From an uncultured Blautia sp. (GTDB taxonomy: Bacteria > Bacillota > Clostridia > Lachnospirales > Lachnospiraceae), in the NCBI GenBank assembly GCA_946538475.1, contig CAMNGN010000082.1, positions 1 through 8,412 on the forward strand: a DNA stretch of 8,412 bases, given 5' to 3'. Shown in pieces: positions 1-6,235 of the stretch. The position numbers and the translations under genes are program-made. Below the pieces are notes generated by a model. It was not told the DNA's origin, made no database searches, and saw only the letters and a program-made list of their open reading frames with translations. How positions within the stretch are numbered: position 1 is the stretch's first letter; each line of letters opens with the position of its first letter.

Positions 1-26
1 AGCGGCTGATCTGAGAAAAAGGCAAA

Positions 27-74
27 GGAACACACGGGGTCGGGGAACACAAAAGGACCGTCCCCTTGTGTTCC
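27..74. repeat. Palindromic repeat element, copy 1 (imperfect hairpin)
   Basis: Seen: left arm 27-43 and right arm 58-74 are inverted repeats matching at 15 of 17 positions, around a 14-base loop. A 20-base core at 46-65 is identical to 3453-3472 in copy 2, in the same orientation; the full copies differ by about five substitutions and one indel. The arms carry a GGGG-CGG / CCGTCCCC signature. Known, from memory: repeats with this kind of sequence are dispersed in many clostridial genomes and resemble REP-type palindromes moved by RAYT (Y1) transposases. No transposase lies in this window. No T-run follows the stem, so it is not an obvious intrinsic terminator. The 26 bases before it hold nothing I can assign. 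Confidence 0.85.
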
Positions 75-133
75 CGAAGTTCATATTCTGAAAGCCAAAA
101 GTTGTTTTTCTTTCTTCCACGCATTTCTCCATA

Positions 134-142
134 TGGTATGAT
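134..142 (+). promoter_or_regulatory. Probable extended -10 promoter of the GH78 gene
   Basis: Seen: TGGTATGAT fits an extended -10 element (TGn followed by a TATAAT-like hexamer, 5 of 6), about 40 bases before the GH78 start. A -35 at the normal spacing (114-119, CTTCCA) is weak, which extended -10 promoters tolerate. TATAAA at 142-147 is an alternative. The region between the repeat and the gene (75-182) is otherwise AT-rich and non-coding. Whether it is active or regulated cannot be read from sequence. Confidence 0.45.
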
Positions 143-182
143 ATAAACATCTATTTATGACAAAAGGAAGGAGCGGGCGAAG

Positions 183-2429
183 ATGAAGCAGAATCTTAAC
201 ATAAGCAATTGGATATGGACTCCCGGAGAGCGGAGGACTGACGAGCCCTGCATTGTATATTTCAGAAAACAGATTGAGAAAGCAGGCCCGCTGCGTATCT
301 CCGCAAACTGCCGTTACAAATTGTACATCAATGGCCGGTTTGTGCAGGAAGGTCCTCAGAAAGGCTGTCGTGAGACGGCTTATGTGGACAAAGCGGATAT
401 CGGAGAATACTGCACAGAACAAATAAACACCATAGCGGTGGAAGTTCTCTACTACCCTGAAAATGCAGAAAAGCGGAACGACAGCCTGTACTACAGCCCG
501 TTTCCCTGTCTGTATGTGGAAGACACAGGTGACGGTAAAGAGACGGACGCCAAAACCGGGTGGAAATGTCGTAGAGCAGAGCATATCTCACTGTCCCGCG
601 AACCTTTCGATCCGGCTCCGATCTGTGGCGCCGAGACCGTCTCGGAATGTGAAGAAGTGGCCGGCTGGAAGGAGACCGGCTATGACGACAGCCTGTGGGA
701 CGACGCTAAGCCGTACACGTTTTTTGAGGTGAATAAACCGGTTGCTCCATTTGCGCTTACGGAGAGGACGATCCCTCCGATGGAGCACAGGCAGCAGTCC
801 TTCCGCGAGGTGGTCTGTGTCAGGGAATCGGCGGCGAGAAAGAGAGAGGAACTCTTTGAGGAGTGGCAGAGGATGCTGACAGGCGAAGCATCTGTCGAGA
901 TGCCGGCCAACACGACGCACATAGTTGAACTGTCGGCGGGTGAGGAGATGTGCGGCTATCCCTCTGTCTATGTGGCAGGCGGAAAAGGCGCAACAATAGA
1001 GATCCTGTATGCAGAGGCTTACGGCACGGAGCAGCCGGACGTGCAGACGCCCATCGGCCCACGTCACATGCCGCCTAAGAAAGGCGACCGAACGGATTTT
1101 AAAAACGGCAGCCTGCAGGGAACCTTAGATGTGTACTCGGTGACAGGCTATGGCACAAAAGAAAAACCGGAGGTATATACGCCATTTCTTTTCAGAACCT
1201 TCCGGTACATCCGCGTGAGGGTCACCACAAAAGAACAGGGCATGTCCCTCCTCAAATATAACTATCTCTCCACCGGATATCCTCTGGAAGTCAAAACGCA
1301 TCTGGTCACCTCGGATGAAAGTCTGAACAGAATATGGGACATGTCTCTCAGAACGCTGAAAAGATGCATGCATGAGACCTACGTGGACTGTCCTTTCTAT
1401 GAACAGCTTCAGTATACGATGGACTCCCGCGCGGAGATCCTTTTCACCTATGCCGTGGCTGCGGATGACCGGCTTGCAAGACAGTGTATAGAAGCTTTCC
1501 GCAGGACACAGAGGACCGACGGGATCCTTCAGGCATCCGCACCTGCAGAAGGCGTGAATGTGATTCCCGGGTTTTCTATCTTCTACATCCTGATGCTGCA
1601 TGACCATATGATGTACTTTGGGGATAAGGCACTTATCAGAGACCATTTCGGATGTATGGACCGGGTGCTCGAATATTTCCACAGCCATCTGACCGAAAAA
1701 GGTCTGGTTGGAAGTGTGGGCGGTGTTCTCTTTCAACATAAATACTGGTCCTTCATTGACTGGTGCGAGGAGTGGGACGCGACGATCGGTGTCCCCGGCG
1801 CCGCAATTCAGGGGGACGGATCGATAACCATGGAGAGCCTTCTATATCTGTACGGTCTCACAAAAGCTGCAGAGCTGGCAGATTATATAGGAAGAGACGG
1901 AATCGGAGAGGAATACCGGAAACGCGCCGAGGCACTCCGTGAGGCGCTCCTGAAACATTGTACGGGGAAAGAAGGCCTGATTCAGGATGGCCCGGAGCTT
2001 GAACTTTACAGCACGCATTGTCAGGTCTGGGCGGTGCTTAACGACCTGGTATCCGAAGAACAGGGCCGCAGTAATCTGAAAAAGACATTTGGCGTACAGG
2101 GGATTCCGCAGTGCTCGGTCTCGATGAGTTTTTATCTTCTTCTTGCCCTGCAGAAGACCGGAATGCTTGACGCGGCCGATAAAATGTGGGATATGTGGCG
2201 AAAAATGCTGGAGAATAACATGACTACCTGCGTAGAGAACTTTACCGATGAGCGGAGCGACTGCCATGCATGGGGTGCTGTCATTCTCTACGCGCTTCCC
2301 GCAGTCTACCTCGGCATACGCCCCACAAAGCCGGGATTTGCGGAGTACGAGCAGAAGAAAGACCTCGGGCATATAGAGTGGATCCGGGGAGAAGTTGTGA
2401 CACCAAACGGAATGATTCAAATCGACTGA
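183..2429 (+). CDS. Family 78 glycoside hydrolase (alpha-L-rhamnosidase-type), cytoplasmic
   Basis: Inverting glycosidase predicted to release terminal alpha-L-rhamnose or a related sugar from imported oligosaccharides or glycosides. The 748-residue protein has the GH78 layout: N-terminal beta-sandwich (about 1-115, RYKLYINGRFVQEGP at 44-58), a second beta domain (about 245-350, ending FRTFRYIRVRV), an (alpha/alpha)6 catalytic barrel (about 375-700), and a short C-terminal beta segment ending in VVTPNGMIQID. The acidic motif HETYVDCPFYEQLQYTMDSR gives D402, E407 and D414, with the same spacing as D567/E572/D579 of Bacillus RhaB; E407 is the likely general acid. E685 (TCVENF) is the likely base. 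M413 replaces the usual Gly of the YTGDSR motif. There is no signal peptide, so it should act in the cytoplasm. The ATG at 183 has AAGGAAGGAG upstream with a spacer of about nine bases, and the N-terminus fits the family. Exact substrate is uncertain, because GH78-like proteins include uncharacterised relatives. Confidence 0.9.
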   Translation: MKQNLNISNWIWTPGERRTDEPCIVYFRKQIEKAGPLRISANCRYKLYINGRFVQEGPQKGCRETAYVDKADIGEYCTEQINTIAVEVLYYPENAEKRNDSLYYSPFPCLYVEDTGDGKETDAKTGWKCRRAEHISLSREPFDPAPICGAETVSECEEVAGWKETGYDDSLWDDAKPYTFFEVNKPVAPFALTERTIPPMEHRQQSFREVVCVRESAARKREELFEEWQRMLTGEASVEMPANTTHIVELSAGEEMCGYPSVYVAGGKGATIEILYAEAYGTEQPDVQTPIGPRHMPPKKGDRTDFKNGSLQGTLDVYSVTGYGTKEKPEVYTPFLFRTFRYIRVRVTTKEQGMSLLKYNYLSTGYPLEVKTHLVTSDESLNRIWDMSLRTLKRCMHETYVDCPFYEQLQYTMDSRAEILFTYAVAADDRLARQCIEAFRRTQRTDGILQASAPAEGVNVIPGFSIFYILMLHDHMMYFGDKALIRDHFGCMDRVLEYFHSHLTEKGLVGSVGGVLFQHKYWSFIDWCEEWDATIGVPGAAIQGDGSITMESLLYLYGLTKAAELADYIGRDGIGEEYRKRAEALREALLKHCTGKEGLIQDGPELELYSTHCQVWAVLNDLVSEEQGRSNLKKTFGVQGIPQCSVSMSFYLLLALQKTGMLDAADKMWDMWRKMLENNMTTCVENFTDERSDCHAWGAVILYALPAVYLGIRPTKPGFAEYEQKKDLGHIEWIRGEVVTPNGMIQID

Positions 2430-2512
2430 TCGCAAAGAGAGACGAAATATGATCCCCTCCGGGTATCGGTAAGTCGAGTATCTGCAGCTAAACATGCTGA
2501 TGGAAGGAGGCC
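2430..2512. other. Spacer with possible remnant of GH3 coding sequence
   Basis: Seen: 83 bases between the GH78 stop and the first ATG of the GH3 fragment, with no clear terminator hairpin. In the frame of the GH3 fragment the codons at 2501-2512 read W-K-E-A and continue as M-H-S-R-M. This resembles the segment that precedes the last barrel helix in related GH3 enzymes (recalled pattern: E-E-A-M-R-A-R). That frame is closed by TGA at 2498-2500 and TAA at 2489-2491. A different frame reads L-N-M-L-M-E up to the same point, so a one-base frameshift near 2500 could join the two. I infer that this spacer contains the decayed edge of the GH3 gene. Confidence 0.4.
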
Positions 2513-3430
2513 ATGCATTCGAGGATGGTTCGCTCGGCCGCAAGGCTTCTCACAAACAGTTTCCGCTGCGGCCTGTTCGAGAATCCTTATCTGGATCCCA
2601 AAGAGAGCCGCAGGATCACCGGATGTGATGAATATGCAGAGGCCGGTTACCGCGCACAGCTGGGCTCGGTGGTCATGCTTAAGAACAAAGAGGTACTTCC
2701 GCTTACTGCCAAAGAACTAAAAGTATATATTCCGATCAGACATATCACCCCCGCCATAACTTTCTTCCGCACGCCGGGAGGAGAGCCTTACGATCTTGAT
2801 CCGATGCGCGGGATCTCATTGCCGGAGGGCTTTGTCAGGGTGGATAGTCCCGAAGAAGCGGATGTGGCCATCGTATTTCTTGAGAGCCCGAAATCTGAGC
2901 CCTATGAAAAAGAGAAGGATCCCGAGGGGAACGGTTACTTCCCGATCTCTCTTCAGTATCGCCCTTACAATGCCGAAAAAGCGCGCAGCCACAGCATAGC
3001 AGGAGGCGACTTCAGGGAAGAGTCCGACAACAGAAGTTATAAGGACAAGCAGGCGATCATCTACAATGAAGCCGACCTTGACAATGTCGTTGAGACAAAG
3101 AAGCGGATGGGAGAGAAGCCGGTGATCGCGGTCATCCGCATGCATAATCCGGCAGTGCTGAAAGAACTTGAGCCTTACGCTGATTCTATTCTGTGTGAGT
3201 TTGGCGTGGAGAAGCGGGCGGTCTTTGATCTGATCTCCGGCAGAGCGGAGCCGTCGGGGCTTCTGCCTGTTCAGCTCCCTGCGGATATGGATACAGTGGA
3301 GGAACACTGCGAGGATGTGCCGCTGGATATGGTCCCGTACAGAGATTCCTGCGGGAATGTTTATGATTATGGCTTTGGGATGAACTGGTCCGGAATCATA
3401 AGGGACGGGAGAATGGATAAGTATCGTTGA
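2513..3430 (+). pseudogene. GH3 beta-glycosidase C-terminal fragment (catalytic barrel missing)
   Basis: The 305-residue reading frame matches only the C-terminal part of a GH3 enzyme, a family usually of about 700-800 residues. Residues 5-28 (RLLTNSFRCGLFENPYLDP at 11-29) match the end of the N-terminal barrel and linker. VVMLKNKEVLPL at 53-64 is the start of the alpha/beta sandwich domain. The end, with SGLLPVQLPADMD and later NVYDYGFGMNWSG, is the normal GH3 C-terminus. The N-terminal (beta/alpha)8 barrel, which carries the catalytic Asp nucleophile, is absent, and the GH78 gene occupies that place. The start is poor: AAGGAGG (2504-2510) lies only two bases before ATG 2513 and fourteen before the in-frame ATG at 2525. 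The remaining frame is open, so the loss may be recent, or a short protein may still be made. An active glycosidase is very unlikely. A standalone sugar-binding or partner protein is a less likely alternative. Confidence 0.8.
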
Positions 3431-3483
3431 GTGAAACACACGGGGACGGGAAAACACAAAAGGACCGTCCCCGTGTGTTTCAC
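3431..3483. repeat. Palindromic repeat element, copy 2 (perfect 19-bp inverted repeat)
   Basis: Seen: left arm 3431-3449 and right arm 3465-3483 are exact reverse complements over 19 bases (GTGAAACACACGGGGACGG and its complement), with a 15-base loop at 3450-3464. It is the same element and orientation as 27-74. It begins directly after the TGA of the GH3 fragment (3428-3430), and its right arm contains the stop codon of the oppositely oriented response regulator (TCA at 3480-3482). The arms of this copy are intact while copy 1 has two stem mismatches, so this copy may be younger or under selection as a terminator. Confidence 0.9.
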
Positions 3484-3488
3484 TTTTT
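3431..3488 (+). terminator. Hairpin plus T-run, possible terminator at the convergent junction
   Basis: The palindrome of repeat copy 2 is followed on the + strand by TTTTT (3484-3488), giving the shape of an intrinsic terminator for transcription coming from the GH78/GH3 side. On the - strand the same stem is followed by TCAACGATAC, with no T-run, so it would not work as a classical intrinsic terminator for the two-component operon. The T-run also encodes the terminal lysines of the response regulator, so it may be coincidental. Confidence 0.5.
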
Positions 3489-4274
3489 CTCCTTCACATA
3501 AGCCGAAGGCGTCATCCCGAAATACTTTTTAAAAACCGTAGAGAAATACGGATAATTATTGTATCCGACCCGGTAGGCGATCTCGACCGCAGGCCGGTCG
3601 GTCGTCAGAAGAAGGGTGGAGGCCAGCTCCATCCTTTCTTTTATGATCCACTGGCTGATACTGGTACCTTTCTCCTTCTTGAATATGCGGTTCAGGTAGA
3701 TAGGGTTCAAAAAGACACTGGCGGCCACATCATTGACACCAAGCTCGCTCTCGCTGATGTGTGCCAGGATATACTGAACGCAGCTCTCGGAGATCTCGGC
3801 GGGGCTGCGGTGCGCATTTGCCTCCTCCTGCTCGGAGAGACTCTCTGCCTGACCGGCAAGCCAGCTTTTTCCGTAATCCTGCAGGCGTTTTTCCTCCTGG
3901 TGCTGTTGACGGCGAAGCATAACTTTGCTTACCGAGGCGGCGATATCTTCGTAGCGGGCGGGCAGGGTGACATAGTCCCGGCATCCCAGGGTGATCCCCT
4001 CCTGCGCATAGGCAAAGTCGGCGTGACAGGTAAGAAGAATGCAGTCAATATCATAATTGTTCTCCTGGATCCATCTGATCAGGGAGAGGCCGTTTTCCTC
4101 GGGCATTTCGATATCGCAGAGAAGAATATCCACGGTATTGTCCTGAATAACTTCTCTTGCCTGCCTTGCACTGAAAGCAGTGAAAACGTTCTCGATCCCA
4201 TAGTCCTTCCAGGGAATATCCGAGGCCATGGTTTTGGCTTCGATCACGATATCATTCACGATCAGTAGATTCAT
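3480..4274 (-). CDS. YesN-like response regulator, receiver plus AraC-type HTH
   Basis: Cytoplasmic transcription factor, predicted partner of the histidine kinase encoded just upstream. The 264-residue protein has a receiver domain (about 1-120), a short charged linker (about 121-160) and two AraC/XylS helix-turn-helix units (about 165-262, with LNRIFKKEKGTSISQWI and ending YFSTVFKKYFGMTPSAYVKEKK). The phosphoacceptor is D54 in LLCDIEMP, and T82 is the conserved switch Thr. Two usual receiver residues are changed: the first residue of the acidic pair is Asn (IVND, N7-D8), and the conserved Lys before the cis-Pro is Leu (YVTLPARYED, L104). It is compact beside B. subtilis YesN (about 370 residues). 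The ATG overlaps the kinase stop (ATGA, 4271-4274) and has GGAGG seven bases upstream, so translation is probably coupled. The stop codon lies inside repeat copy 2. The likely target is the divergent transporter promoter near 6100-6160. Confidence 0.92.
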   Translation of the reverse strand: MNLLIVNDIVIEAKTMASDIPWKDYGIENVFTAFSARQAREVIQDNTVDILLCDIEMPEENGLSLIRWIQENNYDIDCILLTCHADFAYAQEGITLGCRDYVTLPARYEDIAASVSKVMLRRQQHQEEKRLQDYGKSWLAGQAESLSEQEEANAHRSPAEISESCVQYILAHISESELGVNDVAASVFLNPIYLNRIFKKEKGTSISQWIIKERMELASTLLLTTDRPAVEIAYRVGYNNYPYFSTVFKKYFGMTPSAYVKEKK

Positions 4275-5884
4275 TCTTCTTCCTCCAGGTCATAAGGGAT
4301 CACGATGGTAAAAGTGGTCCCGACATTCAGCTCTGATTCACAGACTACCGAAGCCTTCTCTCCGAAGTAATACTTAAGCCTGTAGATCGAATTCTTGATC
4401 CCTACATTTCGTCCGTCGTCGATTGGCAGATCCGTGATATGATTGATCGCCTGCAGGGCATCTTCATCCATCCCTTTTCCGTCGTCCGAAATATAGAAGG
4501 TTGCAAAACCATCCTCATATTCACCCGAGAATACAATGTGGATGCAGCGATCGGGCAGCAGCGCATGAGCGATGATATTCTCCATAAAACTGTGGAGCAG
4601 CATGGGAGGCACACGGATCAGATCCAGGATCGGGTCCAGCTGGTACGAGACATCAAAGGACTCCGGATAGTAGATCTTTGTGATGCGCATGTAATCCTCG
4701 ATCAGCTTTCTCTCCTTGGAAAAAAGCTGCAGCTCGCTTCCGCTGCGGAACAGATATCGGAAGTAATCCGACAGAAAAAGAACCATCTGCTGTGAAGGCT
4801 CCCTCTGTCCTCGTTGGATCAGTGTATAGAGCACATTGAAAGAATTCAGCAGAAAATGCGGGCGGATCTGCAACTGGAGATAATCGATCTGCAGCTGCTT
4901 ATTGGCAAGCTCTTTGTCGAGGACTTCTTTTTGCAGTTCCTGCAGCGAGGAGGCCATGCGGTTAAAGCTGTCGTAAGCCTCGCGAAATTCTTCAGATGAA
5001 GCAGTGCTTGTGATGCGGTAATCATCGTTTCCGCATTGCAGCTGAGAATGTGCCTCGTTCAGCTCCCGCAGTGGCTTTCCCACATTCCTCTGCATCAGGA
5101 AAAACAGCAGAGGTATAAGTGCGAGGTACAAGACAAAAAACATTACCAGGCCATACTGCATGGAATCGATGCTGCCGTTAAGATCCCGTGTGGTGACCTC
5201 GGCGATCATATACGGGCCGGCGGCTGTTTTGCGGCCGAGACTCAGCATCCCTTTTTGGGCGTCAGGCACAGAATCCGCAAAAGAATAGGAGAGCGATGGA
5301 TAATCATGAAAATCACCGAGCCCGGCAAGAAAACCCTGCAGATCGATGATCGCCCCGCAGTACAGATTCAGGCTTCTGTCATACAGAATACGTAACATTT
5401 CGGTGCGATCCTCCGAAAGAAACCAGTGCCCGTATGAGGAGTCATAGTTCTCGATATAGGAAAAACGGGGACGGGACCCCGCAGTTGCGCCTGTGTAGGC
5501 GGGAAACGGAATATAATCATCCCACTCGGTCTGATAAAAGAACCAGCTTTTCGCGATGTCGGAAGTTTTGATCTCCTTGTCCATGGCGGAATAAAACTGA
5601 TATCGCAGAATACGATATGCGGACTCGTCAGTACTGTGACACATGCTGAGAAGGGTCGAATTATTGTTTGTCAGTTCGTACAGCAGCGAATCGGTATTTC
5701 TTATGCGGTTGTCCAGAAGAATGCCGTAAGAATCCAGTGAGTGTGAGATTGCCGTCTCGGCACTCTTTATTGCGCTGCGGTAGGAGGTTACCGAAGTAAT
5801 GATTCCGATCACATTGAAAGGAAGGATCAGAATCAGGAGAACAATGACAGCCCGTGTCATAAGAGATCGCTTGTTTATTGTCAT
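4271..5884 (-). CDS. YesM-like sensor histidine kinase (HisKA_7TM-less, His_kinase/PF06580 type)
   Basis: Membrane sensor kinase of 537 residues. Order of parts: TM1 (about 11-33), an extracellular sensor region of about 210 residues (likely a Cache-type fold by family, not provable here), TM2 (about 245-264), a HAMP linker (about 265-320), the His_kinase domain with LQLQIRPHFLLNSFN (phospho-His H343), and a HATPase_c domain with MENIIAH (N436), DDGKGMD (467-473) and VGIKN near 494-498. All catalytic boxes are present, so it should be active. A TTG at 5921-5923 would add 13 residues, but I choose the ATG at 5882-5884. It has GGAG six bases upstream and puts TM1 close to the N-terminus, and the added residues (rich in Arg and Gly) look like leader sequence. 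The gene is first in a two-gene operon with the regulator and divergent from the binding-protein gene. The family usually senses extracellular sugars, directly or through binding proteins; the signal here is unknown. Confidence 0.92.
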   Translation of the reverse strand: MTINKRSLMTRAVIVLLILILPFNVIGIITSVTSYRSAIKSAETAISHSLDSYGILLDNRIRNTDSLLYELTNNNSTLLSMCHSTDESAYRILRYQFYSAMDKEIKTSDIAKSWFFYQTEWDDYIPFPAYTGATAGSRPRFSYIENYDSSYGHWFLSEDRTEMLRILYDRSLNLYCGAIIDLQGFLAGLGDFHDYPSLSYSFADSVPDAQKGMLSLGRKTAAGPYMIAEVTTRDLNGSIDSMQYGLVMFFVLYLALIPLLFFLMQRNVGKPLRELNEAHSQLQCGNDDYRITSTASSEEFREAYDSFNRMASSLQELQKEVLDKELANKQLQIDYLQLQIRPHFLLNSFNVLYTLIQRGQREPSQQMVLFLSDYFRYLFRSGSELQLFSKERKLIEDYMRITKIYYPESFDVSYQLDPILDLIRVPPMLLHSFMENIIAHALLPDRCIHIVFSGEYEDGFATFYISDDGKGMDEDALQAINHITDLPIDDGRNVGIKNSIYRLKYYFGEKASVVCESELNVGTTFTIVIPYDLEEEE

Positions 5885-6048
5885 ATCAGTCTCCGATCCA
5901 CCACCGTTTCGTTGGCGGCACAAACAGCCATGAAAGAGTATTCTTTCACACTATGCCTCCCCGGTTCCTGCTTCAGAATAAAGATTACATCAGCATGGAC
6001 AAACCAAAGCATTTACTGACGGTGTGCATAGTAAAAAATCAACCGGGT

Positions 6049-6057
6049 TATATACCA
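6049..6057 (-). promoter_or_regulatory. Possible extended -10 for the two-component operon
   Basis: On the - strand this reads TGGTATATA, an extended -10-like element about 165 bases before the kinase start. No convincing -35 sits at 16-18 bases. A second option is TTGAAA (- strand, + coordinates 6097-6102) with a TATATA or TATAAG sequence near 6070-6078, but the spacing is long. One of these probably drives the operon; the choice is uncertain. Confidence 0.3.
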
Positions 6058-6097
6058 TTTAGTTTACCACTTATATAAATCATACGAAAGTTTAAAT

Positions 6098-6119
6098 TTC
6101 AAAAGTCTGAAGTTTTGAA
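6098..6119. promoter_or_regulatory. Operator-like inverted repeat upstream of the SBP promoter
   Basis: Seen: TTCAAAA (6098-6104) and TTTTGAA (6113-6119) are perfect inverted repeats separated by eight bases. They lie about 30 bases before the TATAAT box of the SBP gene, where an activator would sit. Inference: it could be a binding site for the neighbouring AraC-type regulator, although AraC proteins often use direct repeats. It does not match a CcpA cre site. Confidence 0.35.
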
Positions 6120-6148
6120 TCGTAATGTTCAGGAGAGCCGGTCTTCGC

Positions 6149-6154
6149 TATAAT
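6149..6154 (+). promoter_or_regulatory. -10 box (TATAAT) of the transporter operon, within a GAGCCG/CGGCTC inverted repeat
   Basis: A perfect TATAAT lies about 82 bases before the SBP start. The -35 at 17-base spacing (6126-6131, TGTTCA) matches only 3 of 6, which suits an activator-dependent promoter. A 6-base inverted repeat, GAGCCG (6135-6140) and CGGCTC (6155-6160), encloses the -10 box and could bind a repressor or form a structure; it is short and may be chance. Confidence 0.5.
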
Positions 6155-6235
6155 CGGCTCATAAAGTTAAATAAGGCGGCCGGACATCAGCCGCTGCCGA
6201 TAACAGCACATAAGCTTAGAGAAGGGAGAACCGTA

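Larger units (their letters stand above)
5885..6235. other. Divergent regulatory region between kinase and transporter operons
   Basis: 351 bases without a gene, AT-rich especially at 6028-6120, consistent with two divergent promoters. Besides the elements listed separately, two pairs of 7-base inverted repeats occur: ACTATGC (5950-5956) with GCATAGT (6026-6032), and CCCGGTT (5960-5966) with AACCGGG (6041-6047). The pairs cross rather than nest, so they do not form one simple hairpin and may be chance. The SBP reading frame is open back to 6125, but that extension (Arg-rich, with no signal-peptide features) is leader, not protein. Confidence 0.6.

Noticed and set aside
2463..2485. A short G-I-G-K-S-S reading resembling a P-loop before the GH3 fragment
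   Set aside because: It is followed at once by stop codons and has no surrounding NTPase sequence; chance resemblance.
1842..2543. 233-codon antisense frame over the GH78 C-terminus
   Set aside because: No domain features, opposite the conserved C-terminal GH78 residues; treated as a shadow frame.
3588..3610. GACCG/CGGTC inverted repeat inside the regulator gene
   Set aside because: Only five bases per arm, within conserved HTH coding sequence; explained by codon content.
3759..4268. 169-codon + strand frame opposite the response regulator
   Set aside because: Shadow of the regulator gene; no family resemblance and no ribosome site of note.
5885..5923. TTG start extending the kinase by 13 residues
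   Set aside because: The ATG at 5884 has a GGAG site six bases upstream and places TM1 normally; the extension includes that ribosome site.
6125..6235. Upstream in-frame ATG giving a 37-residue N-terminal extension of the SBP
   Set aside because: It lies upstream of the TATAAT box, would bury the signal peptide, and the ATG at 6236 has its own ribosome binding site.
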